From contig OZ316897.1 in assembly GCA_973895155.1 (NCBI GenBank), forward strand, positions 1,612,001-1,676,000: a stretch of 64,000 bases of DNA, read 5' to 3'. Source of the stretch: Marsupella aquatica. Taxonomy: Eukaryota; Marchantiophyta. A program made the position numbers and the translations under genes. Below, in pieces: positions 1-11,745 of the stretch (position 1 is its first letter; each line of letters starts with the position of its first letter). The notes under the pieces are model-generated. The model saw nothing but the letters and a program-made list of their open reading frames with translations. It searched no databases and had not been told where the DNA came from.

Positions 1-195
1 TTTGGCAGGTGATATTTTATTGTAATATGTCCTAGCTTGAACATGTCAGAGCTCATACTCATTTTGTTTCAATGATTAATCTTTGGAAGGTGACATTTAC
101 TGGTCTTATTCTTTGGGAGGTGATATTTTATTGTAATATGTCCTGGCTTAAGCATGTCAGAGTGAGACTCATTTTTTTTCAATGACTAATTTCCT
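1..195. repeat. Tandem duplication of an AT-rich ~110 bp segment
   Basis: The text around 'gtgatattttattgtaat' followed by 'atgtcctagcttgaacatg' at 8-55 recurs with few changes at 119-165, and both copies continue into a similar 'gactcattttgtttcaatga' stretch. The copies are about 112 bp apart. No coding potential is visible. Confidence 0.7.
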
Positions 196-239
196 TTCTA
201 ATCTCATGGGCTGGAGTTAAACATTCCATATTTTCATTT

Positions 240-560
240 AGTAATTTGGATTCGCCAGTCACAAGACTTTTCTTAAAATCATTTGGACTAGAATTTTTCT
301 GCCAATCAAAAGGCTATCCTAAAGTTCATTAGATTAGAATCTTACTGCCAATTAGAAGGCTTTTATTAAATTCATTGCAAGAGGGGAATAGATAGAAGGA
401 CCACTTCCTTCGGACCAAACTCTTATTTGGCAGACAGTTTTTCTTAAATTTCTAGAATCTTACTGCCAATCCTTCAATCTCACTTCCAATCATAAGGCTT
501 TTCTGGAGTTACTTTGCTTTGGACTACAATCTTGCTGCCAATCAGAAGGATTTTCTTGAT
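240..560. repeat. Degenerate ~50 bp tandem repeat (CTTACTGCCAATCAGAAGG)
   Basis: A phrase close to 'aatcttactgccaatcagaa' followed by 'ggcttttctt' recurs about five times (near 290, 335, 450, 480 and 525). Spacing is irregular and divergence high, so this looks like an old decayed array. Confidence 0.6.
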
Positions 561-1820
561 ACCTTTGCAATAATTCCTTGCAAAGGGTAGAACATAGATG
601 GTGCAACTGGCCCCATCCTCCACGTCCACACGACAAAGAGGACCTCAGGTTGGAATACTAAGACCACAGATTTTGTACATCCACCAGAAATAGTTGTCAT
701 TAGCATGGATATCCCCATTGTCTTCCCAGGTCTATGACTGTCATCAACTTCGTGAGATTGTAGATGTCTCACAGACCTGATTCGGCACTGAATGACGCTC
801 TGAAACTATCCCGTGACAAACATTCACAGTAAACTTGCCAAACACTGTCCAATTGTCCGTGAAGATGATGAGAAAGACTGTACAATGGACCGAAGCATGA
901 CACCTTCCTCAACTTCTGCATAAGTCGCTTCCACACTCAATCCTCCTTGATGTGCACATGAGGATGAGTCAAGACGTACAGACGTTGAGTAGAGGGTAGG
1001 AGCTAAGCCTCAGTTCAGATCCGTTTGACAAAAATGGCCAAGCGGGGAAGCAATGAGCCGAGAGATACTTGAATCGCAAGGAGGTACCAGCGATTAGATT
1101 TGCGCAATGACAGTGAGTTTTTTAATGGCAACTAGCATTCACTCCCCATCGCTAAAAATGTAGGCTGTATTCACCACACGCATGAAAAGTCCCATGACTG
1201 GTTTCGAGCAAATGCCCCAGGTATTTCCTTTCTTTGGATCATGTAAAACAATTTCTCAAAAAAGAAAGTACCATTGAACTGGAGATGGTGATTATGCTTC
1301 TAACTCATGGCCCAAAGCAATCTGCCAGGTTAAGAGAGGAGGCCTCTCTACATTCCTTCTTTCCTTGTCTATACTAAATAGCACTAAAAACTCCCAAATC
1401 AAGTTGAACTTAAATGTAACTACCCCCATACCTTAGTTGTGCGGTGAATGTCATTAGTGTGGCAGGTCCCTTGAAGTTCTTGCCAAAGCACTACTCGTAC
1501 AATCTAAACTAAAGCCTCTTTACATATTACACTCTTCTACTAAGATGATAAACCTTATCTCTCACAAGAAAAATCTCCTGCGGCTTGTGTCCATGTCCGC
1601 CTGCAGTGCATAGCAAAATTGTTACAAACATATTAAATTTCAAATATATATGTTGTAAACTAAAGATTCCAAATGGCTGACAGAGGACTCTCAAGACGAG
1701 GGACTCTTGGAAAATAAAAAATTGTAATACGTCCTAAATAACTACGACAAAGATCATTTCCAATATGGGTGCCCTGCTGAAGCACACCGCAGCGATACTA
1801 ATAGCGAGGAACAACAAAAA
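561..1820. other. Non-coding stretch, no gene seen
   Basis: Only short open frames without recognisable motifs occur here. I see no splice-linked exons, RNA gene or clear repeat. The base composition is like the flanks. Confidence 0.5.
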
Positions 1821-1827
1821 TTAGAAT

Positions 1828-2530
1828 GTGAGCCCCCGCCACCTGGGGGTCGAATCCCGGTGTTTCCGTTGAACATGCTTCAATAAAAGCGCGCTTGGAA
1901 AGGGACGACAGATTGATGTATGCAACAGGGAAGAAGGACAGCACCATATCCTGTGGCACCAGGTACCTTCAGGTGCGGTACACTCGGCAATGTTGCTAAG
2001 TAAAACGAAAAAAAAGTCTTGAAAACTGAAACCTTCGCGAGCTTATCTTCCTTCCATGAAAAGAGGAAACGCTGCTTGGGTACGAGCGCTCACTGATGGT
2101 GTAACTACCGTTGGGTCCCTACCACCAGGGACTTAAATCCAGGTATTCCAAGTTCACATTCAGGCTTAAAACGGGAAAGCAGGTTGATGTGGGCAACAAC
2201 TACAAAATCAGATCCTTGGGACATGGTGCTTCAGGTTCTAAACGCTCGACCTACATAAGACTAGTAAGATGTAGCAGACGTTCTTTCCTTCCGCGAGATG
2301 CTGATGAGCATGAGAAGAAATTGACAGGATAACATATGTGAGTCCCTACCACCTGGGGGTCGAATCCCGGTGTTTCCATTCACAGGCTTTAGCAAAAGCG
2401 GGGTTGGAAAGGGATAACAGCTTGATGTCTGCAACAGGGAAGGAGGAGAGCACCATATCCTTGGCACGTTGTGCTTCAGGTGCGGTACACTCGGCAATGT
2501 TGCTACACAATGTCCTAATAAAACTGAAAG
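1828..2530 (+). pseudogene. Triplicated gag zinc-knuckle remnant
   Basis: Three direct copies start near 1828, 2108 and 2335. Each begins with a phrase like 'accacctgggggtcgaatcc' and ends in a phrase encoding CFRCGTLGN-type residues. The best copy (about 2466-2525) reads CFRCGTLGNVATQCPNK, which has the spacing of a retroviral CCHC knuckle (C-x2-C-x4-H-x4-C) but asparagine at the histidine position. The other copies are further degraded. I infer the remains of an LTR-retrotransposon gag 3' region that was duplicated in tandem; no larger gag frame survives. Confidence 0.5.
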
Positions 2531-2941
2531 CTCGTCTTACCTTATGAAACTGAAAAACGATGTACTGATTTCAATTAGTGATAACCGAATACTTACTCCT
2601 ACATCTACCACGTTGGCTCGCACAACTAGCAACCCACCAGAGAGCAAACCCATGGAACGAGGACCATGGGTGAGAGAGAAAGTATGACATCAGAAAGAGA
2701 TGGACCTTGTGAAGCCATTCGTATTTCCCCATACTTTGTATCAAATGTCCCATGCTGCAAGCGTTGCATCTTTAGGGTAAATCGTGGACCACACTCCTGC
2801 CAAGGCGAGACGAGATAAAATGTCAGGCACAACCTGCAATCTAAAGCGTACTTACAAGGTCCAAGTCCAACTAAGAAGAACAGTTCCACACCACGGTAAC
2901 TTACCCTCACCCAAGGAGAGATCGGTACTCCTACAGCTAAT

Positions 2942-4039
2942 CTAGATTGCTGCTCGTTTCTGTGGTCGTAGTTCTTCTGAGCTCCTGGTGCTGTCCTGAT
3001 CTCCCGTGCGCTTGATAGGTGATGTTGTAGGAGACGAGAGAAAACACTGTCGAATTATGTAATGTAGGAATCTATATATTTGAAGTACTTCCTCCTCATT
3101 GTACGACCAAATATCGAGCACGTACTGTTTACTGACTCGAAGTTGCCCATTGTTGTTAATGAAAAGGAATTTCCAGAGATGTGCATTCGACAGAATACCC
3201 CAAACACTGCAATTCTGTTTGCCTGCATTTCTCCTCTCCTTGTGGAGACATGCTAGTTCAGCGTAGCATTGCCAGATTGTCGACTTGTGATCCCAGGCAT
3301 GCTTGGCTTCTACCGCCACGAGATGAGAATCATCTGGTTGTGAGAATTCCTGAATGCCCCTCCCTCCAGCATTTCCAATGACATAGTCGTTGACACCACT
3401 GAGCTTGCAGGCCTGGCCGTCCACCACACCGGGACTGGACTCCATCTTTACCTCACAGAAAATACGAAGTTTATTCTGGAACTCCTTCTGGCTAATAACG
3501 TCCTGCAAGAAGACATCTAGAATTGTGCGCAGGCTGGCCTCACAGTTCATAGACCACACTTTTGATTTCTGAATCAAGAAAGACATGAAGCAATCGGAAA
3601 GTTTGATAGTTTTGTCAAAATCGTTAACGATCCACTCCTCCTCAATAGATCTGACACCTGTGATACAGGCTATTTGATTTGGATTAGCCTCAGTAAATCT
3701 TATAACACGTGCTGGGCGCATGGTTTGGAGTAACACAACCTTTTCCTTCAACATCTGATGCTGGCTTTTATGGAACTGGATCTGCTCTTCGACCCGCAAG
3801 TACTGCCTTCGGAGATTTAGGACGATCTCATCTTCAATGCGTTCGAACTGAGATTTCTCTTCGTGTGTAGAGGTCTCGAGTATTAGCTGTAACTTCCTCT
3901 CGCCGGATGTGTTGATTTTTGTTTCGATCTCTTTGATTTGGCCGAAAAGGGGGTCGATGAGTTCGTCAATGCGACTCATTTCTTCATACGCGACCACCAT
4001 TTTACCTAGCACATCCTCAGACTTAGCAGAGCCCTCCAT
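2942..4039 (-). CDS. PD-(D/E)XK nuclease-like protein with N-terminal coiled coil
   Basis: This intact 365-codon frame opens with ATG at 4039. Residues about 10-105 are charged and heptad-like (coiled coil). The C-terminal half holds the signature of the PD-(D/E)XK fold: a helix glutamate near 167, Asp218 in GVNDYVIG, then E244-x-K246 in LVAVEAKH, followed by a helix with Gln257 and Glu261. That order of acidic, ExK and glutamine-containing helix matches restriction-endonuclease-fold domains, including those found in eukaryotic Crinkler-type and transposon-linked proteins. It ends in a basic tail (RPQKRAAI). No intron is needed and no partner gene sits next to it. The nuclease fold call rests on motif order only, and the substrate is unknown. 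Confidence 0.5.
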   Translation of the reverse strand: MEGSAKSEDVLGKMVVAYEEMSRIDELIDPLFGQIKEIETKINTSGERKLQLILETSTHEEKSQFERIEDEIVLNLRRQYLRVEEQIQFHKSQHQMLKEKVVLLQTMRPARVIRFTEANPNQIACITGVRSIEEEWIVNDFDKTIKLSDCFMSFLIQKSKVWSMNCEASLRTILDVFLQDVISQKEFQNKLRIFCEVKMESSPGVVDGQACKLSGVNDYVIGNAGGRGIQEFSQPDDSHLVAVEAKHAWDHKSTIWQCYAELACLHKERRNAGKQNCSVWGILSNAHLWKFLFINNNGQLRVSKQYVLDIWSYNEEEVLQIYRFLHYIIRQCFLSSPTTSPIKRTGDQDSTRSSEELRPQKRAAI

Positions 4040-4479
4040 TTTACTCGGTTCACGACGCCCAGTCCTTACAGTGTCGAGACTGAGTTAACCAGCAAACAAG
4101 ACAGCGGGACCGAAACCGAAGTCGACCTTCTCAAACAAACAAGTCGCTCCCGAAGCCGCTCCTCGCTTCGGATTGGCACCTTCAAACCGCTGACGGCTGA
4201 AGCACGAAAGGGAACACTCTTCCTGTATAGCAATGAAAGACGCACCCTAATTAAGTCCGCCCGTTGCCCACAGCTCTCCTTGGCGAGTGGAGAACCAACA
4301 CGATGTGGCATGTGGTTACTTTGGAGTCCCGGTAATTGCACATCAAAAGTGTGCACTCTACTGTATTGGCACAGTCCCACATGCTGGGACGCTACGCCCA
4401 GTTGTTTGGGAAGTATTTCTTGCATCTAACTTCTTTCCGCCCGAATTGCTTGTAAAGATCTTTCTGTTCAGGGCAACCT

Positions 4480-4640
4480 TGGGCACCCGGCTGACCTGCC
4501 CTGCCCATCTGCCCATACCTGCCATTATGCTGCCCAGCACCGCGGCTGCCCGTACGTTGCTGCCCAATCTTCCTCTGCCCGAACCTTGCCTGCCCGCGTA
4601 CCTTTCAAAAAAAATTCAGCCCGCCTGCCCACGTTTTGAA
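4480..4640. repeat. CTGCCC-rich simple repeat
   Basis: The hexamer CTGCCC or close variants recur more than ten times across about 150 bp. The run makes long open frames on both strands, which I regard as by-products. Confidence 0.6.
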
Positions 4641-5007
4641 GGGCAGGTACTCACATGCTTCGGACATGGATGGAATTCGAGTCAGGCACAGACGGAAAGA
4701 CCGGGCAGCCCTGTGATACCTTCGGAACTGACTAGAACGTTGCCGCACACAATTCTCGTACCTCAAAGATAATCATATTTCCGTTGACACTTGTCACGGT
4801 ATGAAACAAAGACGGGTAGCAAAAGCACAAGGTAATTGTACCGGCTTGTCAAAGCATGACATCCGCGACCCTTGAACGTCTTTCTCCTCTTGTCTTTGTG
4901 CCCACCTCTCAGTCCTATGTGTTTAGGGTTTAATGTCCCGCAATTTTGTAAGCCCTCATCTCTGAAGAACCACATTCCATACCATTGCGAGGTTGTTGGG
5001 GGTCACT

Positions 5008-6433
5008 ATGGAAGCCGCAGAGCCCGTTTCAATTGCGTCCAATTGTCTTGAAGCAATTGAAGGGACTCATTTTAGAAAGGTCCTGAATGCTAAGCACCTG
5101 AATAGACTGGACTGGGATTGTGTCATTCCCGGGTGCCCTAGCGCGAAAACTTGGGCGAGGAAAGATCGAATCAACGAGCATTGGCGCCGGTGCCACAATG
5201 GGGTCGTTCAAATTACACAGCTTGGCAAGGGAGGGCGGAAGCCCGTAGACGGCAAGGAAGGGAGGAACGCCTCAAATGAAGAGATGCTTAAACTCATGTG
5301 AACCAGGCACGGCTTCTTTCCCTGGAGGTGGCAGCAAGCCAAGAGCTTGAAGCTTCAACAAGAGAAGAACTACATGGTCAAGCAATTTCTCACCCGCCAC
5401 TTGGGGTACCTTCAGCAGGGTCCTCCACCCCGCCCTGGCCCACTTCCTGCATTGTTGCTTGCGTTTGATGTTGTTGACCCTCCATATTTGGATACATGGG
5501 ATCACCTTAAACACCACGTTTATAGGGTGTGGTTACTGGCACATTTGAAATTTGTGTTGTACGATCGTGGAGAAGAAGCTAAATCCTTCCAGGACTATAT
5601 GGGATCGAGGCTCTCTACATTGCATGACAGGCGGGCCGCACCGAAGGGGGTGAAGAAAGTCGAGTTGGACTCCAAGCTTCATGCATTACAAAGTGTGGTG
5701 TCAGCTTGTCATGACCGAGGTGAACAATTGACTGAGCTACTCCGCGAAGCTCGGGCTTACATGGACGAAGCTGGTGCACGGTACTGGTATGATGCCTTCC
5801 ATTCCGGTCCAGAGTGCGAGATAGAGGAAGCTGCCACCATGAATTATCTTGACTGGCGATTCAGCTCCTTAGGAAAGGAAAGAAAAATGAGCGTTGCCAA
5901 AACTGGAATTGCTCATCGTAGGAGGCGTCTTCTTGAATTAGGCATGGACGAGGACGAACGCATAGCAAAAATTCAGGTACCCGCTCAGTCTCCACAACCT
6001 CCGTTGTTTGAGAATTACACTTTACAACACGACCATTGCCAACGTAATGGACACAGCCTTGTGGTTCTGCACTTATATTGGGTGCTTGCTATAGGGTAGG
6101 TTTACCGATGCCGAACAAGATCTCTCCGACGACGATGAGAAATTTAGAGCCCGTGTGAGCAAGTTTGAATTGCACCTGGAAGTCACCAAATTTGTTTTGG
6201 ACAACCCAAAATTGAAACCAGCGCCTTTGGGGGTCTGGGCAGCTACATTCCAAGTTGCCAACGGAGATTCCCGGGTTGATAAGCTTGTGGTTAGTGCTAG
6301 TGAGAACCGCGGTTCCATGCAATGGGAGCATAGGGCTCAGGCTTTTTTGAAAAGCTTATTGCAAGCCACCGATGCTGTTCCTTTGCGCCAAAGTAAAACC
6401 AAGCGAACCGGGGCGTTGGTTGGGCACAAATGA
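5008..6433 (+). pseudogene. C2H2-like zinc-finger protein gene, spliced, one in-frame TGA
   Basis: Translation most plausibly starts at ATG 5008. Early residues form a finger-like C-x4-C-x12-H-x3-C-H cluster (WDCVIPGCPS...HWRRCHN). The same frame continues to 5976, where CAG|GTACCC is a donor; CTATAG ending at 6094 is the acceptor, and joining them (phase 0, 118 bp intron) links directly to the last exon, 6095-6433, which begins GRFTDAEQDLSDDDE. The frame is broken by TGA at 5299-5301. An alternative intron of about 90 bp (GTAGAC at 5245 to GGCAG at 5334) would remove that stop and keep frame, so the gene may be intact. The long middle region is alpha-helical and charged and I do not recognise it. 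The splice phase supports a real gene. Confidence 0.5.
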
Positions 6434-8130
6434 AAGAAGGCAACAGATGGGACTAGGCGTTCAACACGAACTAAGCCATAAGGGCGATGAAAAAAACTCC
6501 ATACATGAATCATCTGCCTCATAAGCACTTTGGATCCAGACATATGTGAACTTGTGAGTCCATACTTACTACAATCGTAATGTTTCCAAATCTGAATTCT
6601 TACATAGCGCAATCAAAACCAAACCTGGATAATTCTGAGGCTTTGGAGCATTGCATCATTCTTACACGACCATGTGTCCAGATACTTTCAAATAGAACAC
6701 AGAACCCGCATTCATACGAAAAAGCATTCTCCATATTTCAAATCAATTAAATGGCGAATGATAAAGTCATATTCATTCCGTCAAATCCCTCTGTGCGCCC
6801 GTAAACAGTGTGCCTGTATTCGGGTTATGGTTGTCAAATGTTTGCCGTAATCGTGGTATGTGGCATTTATTCCAACAGTTTGCCTTATCGTATTGTTGGC
6901 TATTCGTATCATACCGCGTTTGTAATCGTGGTATGGGGGATTCATCCATTTTGTGAACTCCATATGTTATGGGACGGCCACGGAGGGTAAAGGTCGATAT
7001 CGCCGTTTGTATGAATGTCTCCATAAAACAGTGCCAACAGCAAACTGGACGGAGTATACAAATGATGCAAAATTATATCACTGCAGACCTCGATATCTCT
7101 CACTTTGATCAGCGTTACATGTACAACCCTGTGCTTTGAGGGGAATCATGATCTACGCTTGCTTCACAGGGGATCGAAATAACGGTAAGCACAGACTTGC
7201 AATTTGGTTGTGTTTTCTGTGTCATGGGCCCTATGTATCGTATTATTGTGATAGGTGCATGAAGCAGCTCTGTGCCGGAGTAGGGAACAGTGACATTTCA
7301 GTTTTTGTAATGAGATGAGAGGAGAGGAGAGGAGAGGAGAGGAGAGCAGAGGAGAGCTATCACTAACCTCTATCATTCTCCCCTTAACTGCTCTCTTCTC
7401 CTGCATCCGTTACGAGCACTACAGCAATGAACGAGTCGGCCAAGCTTGTCGACTCAGAGCTGCCATAGGAGAATGATATGGAGCCTGCCTGGGTCATATT
7501 TTTTCCGAAACAAAAACTAGGCTTTCTCTAAAAGCTTCTTCCCTGTGTACTGATTGACACAGGGTCGTCATCTCGCAGATTCCTACAAAACCATTAAATG
7601 GCCCTTCTCCCTCCACTGCCATAGCCTTCTTGTCAATCTTGGTTTAGGAATATATGGCCTCCATGAATCTTGACCATGTTCCTCATGGATCCCTTTTACT
7701 CAAAACCACTTTCTACCCGACAAGCGAGACCCAACGCTCTTGTTGAGTACCTCATCAAGACTAATGTCTGGTTCTTGGACATGACGCTGAAGCTTAGGGT
7801 TTAGGGCAAACTAACCCATCCTTGTCCGATCCCCATAATCTAATTATTCACATTCACGATACATTTGACGTTCAGAATTTTGCGAAGCCGCAATAGCCTC
7901 TGCCGTCACATGTAATATTAGCGTTTCATACCACGATGCAAATTTTCATGCCATCAAATCAATGACTGCTCACAGTGCATTTCCACATTCCGACGTTTGA
8001 CCTACGGCAGGGGCATGTTATGCATTACGCGTTGGTGATAATTTATCCAATCGTTCTCTCATCATAGTTCATGGCGATTGAACATACCATACCATGGAAC
8101 ATCCACATATCCTAGTATGAACGTACACTA
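6434..8130. other. Non-coding stretch with short repeats
   Basis: No supported gene. Near 6855 and 6927 are two copies of 'atcgtggtatg', a motif related to the MITE family found elsewhere in the window. A GGAGA microsatellite lies at about 7314-7354. A single plant-type 'agggtttaggg' occurs near 7797. Confidence 0.5.
7314..7356. repeat. (GGAGA)n microsatellite
   Basis: About eight near-perfect GGAGA/GAGGA pentamers with one interrupted unit (GCAGA). Confidence 0.85.
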
Positions 8131-8595
8131 CGCTACTTATCCTTCATTGAGGTCTACTGTAGTGTTCATGGTCGACAACATACATTTGATCTAATCAAAC
8201 CGCGATAACTTGGATACCAAAACTAAGTATCATTGTATGTCTACCACCCATCAGAGTCAAAGTCAGTATCATCATCATTCTGCGAGTCACTGGTTTGGCA
8301 AATGCCAAATTTAGAGAATTGAGTCACCACATTTCAACTGCGATTAAAAAATCAGGGCAACAACCCTGAAAAACAAAACTACACTGTAGTATCACAACAC
8401 CAGTCGATAAAATCCGGCATCATGTCCCTCGCTGCGCTACTTATCCTTCATTGAGGTCTACTGTAGTCTTCATGGTTGACAACATACATTCGATCTAATC
8501 AAACCACGATAACGTGGATACTAAAACTAAGTATCATTGTATGTCTACCACCCATCAGAGTCAAAGTCAGTATCATCATCATTCTGCGAGTCACT
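8131..8595. repeat. Direct duplication of 161 bp carrying a gene 3' end
   Basis: Segments 8131-8291 and 8435-8595 have the same length and differ at only a few positions. Both contain, on the minus strand, the codons for the acidic C-terminal tail DDDTDFDSDGW and its stop. The second copy is continuous with the rest of the small gene at 8545-8886; the first copy is an orphan 3' end. The direct orientation suggests a segmental duplication with about 140 bp between the copies. Confidence 0.8.
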
Positions 8596-8886
8596 AGGAT
8601 GGTCGACCTCATGATGAGCTCTCGCCTCCTCCTTTGCTCTCTTCAAATAAAATTCCGAGCTCCTTGCGCGCTCCTTGCGAGGTTTCTTTACCGCCCGCTT
8701 ACTGGGGGCCTTCTTGACCCGTAGGGCCCGGGCGGGACAAGGCATCGCTCCTTCCTGCTACTCCAAAGGTGGTTGTGGAGTTGCCCGTTCTCCTGAAGGT
8801 TGCCCCTTAGTGGCGACATTAGATTGAGGTGCAGAGGCCTTGTCATGGCCTGCCTTTGCACCGTCCTTGTGGTTTGGAGGAGCCAT
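8545..8886 (-). pseudogene. Small basic/acidic-tailed protein, one in-frame TAG
   Basis: One reading frame of 114 codons runs from ATG at 8886 (MAPPNHKDGAKAGHDK) to a TAG after DFDSDGW, with a single TAG at 8760-8758 between QPPLE and QEGAMPC. The first half is Gly/Pro/Lys rich; the centre is strongly basic (VKKAPSKRAVKKPRKERARS), and the end is strongly acidic. This charge pattern is like small chromatin-associated or disordered proteins, but I recognise no family. The stop could be a C-to-T change from CAG, or a real end with unrelated sequence behind it. Its 3' end is duplicated upstream on the plus strand. Confidence 0.35.
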
Positions 8887-9236
8887 GGAAGTGGGAAGGA
8901 AGCTAAAATGGAGCAGTGAGCGAGCACAAAATCCCTTGCCTGCAATGTGCTTAGGTTTGAGCACTGTGATAAACATTCACAAAGGTAGGCCACTTCCTAT
9001 CGACAATTATGTTGTGCAAAACCTCGTTCCTCTAGGTTTATATGCAATTGGATACAGGGTACAGATCTGCAGACCATCTTTGCATGTTTACGTTCTTGCA
9101 TCGCGGAGCATTGCGGAAAGGTGTTAGTGCGCATCTATGTTAGTCAGTGCCAATCGTGTGTCGCTCCCAAACTGCTTAATATGTGAGATTGATAAATGTT
9201 GTCATGGTATGATAGTAGGACGGAGGTGTACGCCTT

Positions 9237-9360
9237 CACCCCTGCCGGTAATCACACATCAAAATGTGGCTGCATTCATTGATCGATAGAAAAAAAATGT
9301 GGGATATCACGGTATGCACGAGGTGTCGTACATAGTATATGTCTTCATTTGATGTGCACA
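9237..9360. repeat. Short MITE-like repeat, copy A
   Basis: It starts with 'ggtaatcacacatcaaaatg' and has 'ttcattgat' in the middle. It then runs through 'tatcacggtatgca' and 'gtcgtacatagtatatg' to 'catttgatgtgcacac', whose reverse complement resembles the left end. Further copies are at 9805, 36508, 41570 and 44032. Confidence 0.6.
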
Positions 9361-9597
9361 CGTCCTCACCTGGGCCGGCAATTGTGTCCAATAATCATAA
9401 CCATACCTTCACGCTAAATCACGATCACGAGGCACTGGTTCTTAGGGTTCCCTTCACATACCAATCGCCCACATTGGCCGACACCTACCAGAATTGATGC
9501 CGAGCACACTTCAAAAAGTACTAATGTGCGACCTGCACTCATGGATTCACGGGATTCACGTATGTTCTTCATAGTATGACACTACACCTTAAATCAA

Positions 9598-9765
9598 GTT
9601 AATCTTCCTCCCCTCATCTTTCTAGTACAACTCCTTGGGTCCACATACTCCCAAACAAGATTAGCTTATCTTTCTCCCTCATCTTTCCGTTACAACTCCC
9701 TGGCTCCACATACTCCCATAACAGATTAGCTTATCTTTCTCCCCTCATCTTTCTATTATAACTTG
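9598..9765. repeat. ~80 bp tandem repeat, about 2 copies
   Basis: 'cccctcatctttctagtaca' followed by 'actccttgggtccacatact' recurs at about 80 bp spacing, with a third partial copy ending near 9765. Confidence 0.65.
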
Positions 9766-9804
9766 TAATTAGGTGATTATGAAGGGTTGAACTATAGAAC
9801 TCCT

Positions 9805-9915
9805 GCTGGTAATCACACATCAAAAGGCACATTGTATTCATTGATTCAAATAAAAATAACTAGGGTTATCACGGTATGCAGGGATGTCGTACAACTTACA
9901 TGGCATATTTGAGAA
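9805..9915. repeat. Short MITE-like repeat, copy B
   Basis: It shares 'ggtaatcacacatcaaaa', 'ttcattgat', 'ttatcacggtatgcaggg' and 'gtcgtac' in the same order and spacing as copy A. The right end is less well conserved. Confidence 0.6.
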
Positions 9916-10734
9916 ACTCTAAAACCCTATAGAGCCCCCTATAAATTGTAAACTTAATAGTTTTGTAAGCTACTCTTAAATGGTAATAAGGTGTTTTCCA
10001 ATAAGTTTCAAAGACGGCGTGGAAGAAACATGTTGAAGGCTTGGACGGTCCGCTGTAAGCATGACCTCCCGCCCCTAACCCTAAACCCTATATCCGCAAC
10101 CCTAGTTAGCCCCCTCTCCCCAAAAAGCGACCTCAAGGACGGTAACCAAGTGACATCCCTGACGACCCTGAAGTAAGGCCGTCCAGGACGGCTCTATCCT
10201 CAACCCCACCGGCCGGCGACCTACGATGATGTTTTCCCCTATGGACGTCCATATCCTTCAGGTGACGTCTTGGACGGCCCCGCGTAAAGCCGTTGGGGAC
10301 GTCCATCTTACAAAAACTAACACCGAGGGACGGGCTCGATGACTTGGTATTTTCTTTCTTGAAGGATGTCCATGGTGGCCGGTAGGGAAGGCGCCAGCTC
10401 CACACTCAATGCGCACTCAGTAGGCCACCTTTTGGACTCAATTTTCTTTCTCTATATCCGCAGCTGCTTAGGGATGGTGCACCTGAAAACTGAACAAAGT
10501 TTGTTAAGTGGTTAAGGCATACTGAATCGGTGAAGTTCAGAGATTTCTTGAAGTTCAGGAAGCTATGGATTTCCGAACTTCGCCCGATTAGTATTCTCTC
10601 ACCTGTTCATCTTCTCAGTTTCTTTCTTCTCCAGTAGCATCGTGGCTACACCAGGACCTTGTCATTGGCAACCTGAAATCCCAATGTTTAGCCATTCAGG
10701 ATAATTGCATAGTCTTCTCTGATTTTCAGATTCT
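9916..10734. other. No gene seen; GGACGTCC-rich stretch
   Basis: Around 10020-10310 the text is unusually rich in GGACG/CGTCC words and contains plant telomere-like CCCTAA repeats near 10075. The segment from 10440 leads directly into the decayed gene at 10735 and may be its 5' untranslated region or LTR. No LTR pair was identified. Confidence 0.35.
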
Positions 10735-11745
10735 ATGGCTGCCCGAGTTCTACCAGTTAGTAAGAGCATCAGGGTGAATCTACCTTCTGACCCTGATGGT
10801 TATTTTCAGCTCTTAGGCAACCTAGTTGAGATGGGATTGAGTCACTTGCTTTTTCTCCCATAAGACATGGTGCATGGATCCCTCATTGCAGATTTTCTTC
10901 GGGTACCGAGCCCTGGTACTTTTAGAAGTTCCACTAGAGGTTCGACCAATGTTTGCACTCCTGCTGTAGTTGCCGAGGTGTATCAGTTGAGTTAGGAGGG
11001 AGAGAGATTGTATTCCGTCGGGGAGGACTTGACTGCTCGCTACTTTTGAGGTGTCAGAGATCAGAGGACTGGTTGGAGGATTGATCAGTGCAGGAACCGG
11101 GAGCTAGCTCATTTGCTCCGATTCCTTGTACCCATTTTTCATCCTACCAAGCCCATTAGGGTTATGGTTTACTTAGCCAGTTCCATCATTGCTTCATGGA
11201 CCGGCAAGAGGAAGATCAACTGGGCCCTAGTTCTTTCAAAGGTCATCGCCAAGCAGGTTGCGGTTGTCACTACTACTAGCCAAACTTATTTGACACCTTA
11301 CTTGGTGCATGTCTACTAGACGAGACATTGTTTGTTACCAGTGGAGCTGAGCAATTGGAGGAGGAGAGTGAGACACTCTGAGCTTCCACAGCCAGAGTGT
11401 GTGAGAGAGCTGACTCCACCACCTACGACATCACCGACACCCCCAGTGCAGCAGGCGACACCACCAGAGGTACCAGGGACGACTTCTTCCACTTTTGTGA
11501 CTTCCACCTCTTCCACTTCATGGACTGATTTTATTGGTGATGCTGAGAGACTAGCTAGTGTGGCTGGTTTCAACCAGCATTTGGTTGTCAAGGCTACACG
11601 ACTTTTGACTTGTACCCCATCCCAGTTACTTGATTGTATTCGGAGTTTGATTGCGAATCCTCGTTCTACTCCACTTCTCCTTGCCTCACCCTTAGTACCT
11701 TCCCCCCAGCCTGATATCCCTATGGATGTTGAGTGTGATGCCTAG
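10735..11745 (+). pseudogene. Decayed relative of the 827-residue element protein at 37129
   Basis: One continuous frame from ATG 10735 to TAG 11743 carries four internal stops (TAA 10861, TAG 10993, TGA 11047, TAG 11317) and no frameshift. The middle matches the intact protein at 37129: RFLVPIFHPTKP against EFLVPIFHPTRP, then a shared 'SW-x-G...NW-x-L' block and CLLP. A later RLLTCTPSQLLDCIRSL corresponds to RMLTCDPKEILPIVDRL in the intact copy. The family looks like a plant transposon-encoded protein with a gag-like place in its element, but I cannot name it firmly. The tail is Pro/Thr rich. It is clearly non-functional if read literally. Confidence 0.6.
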
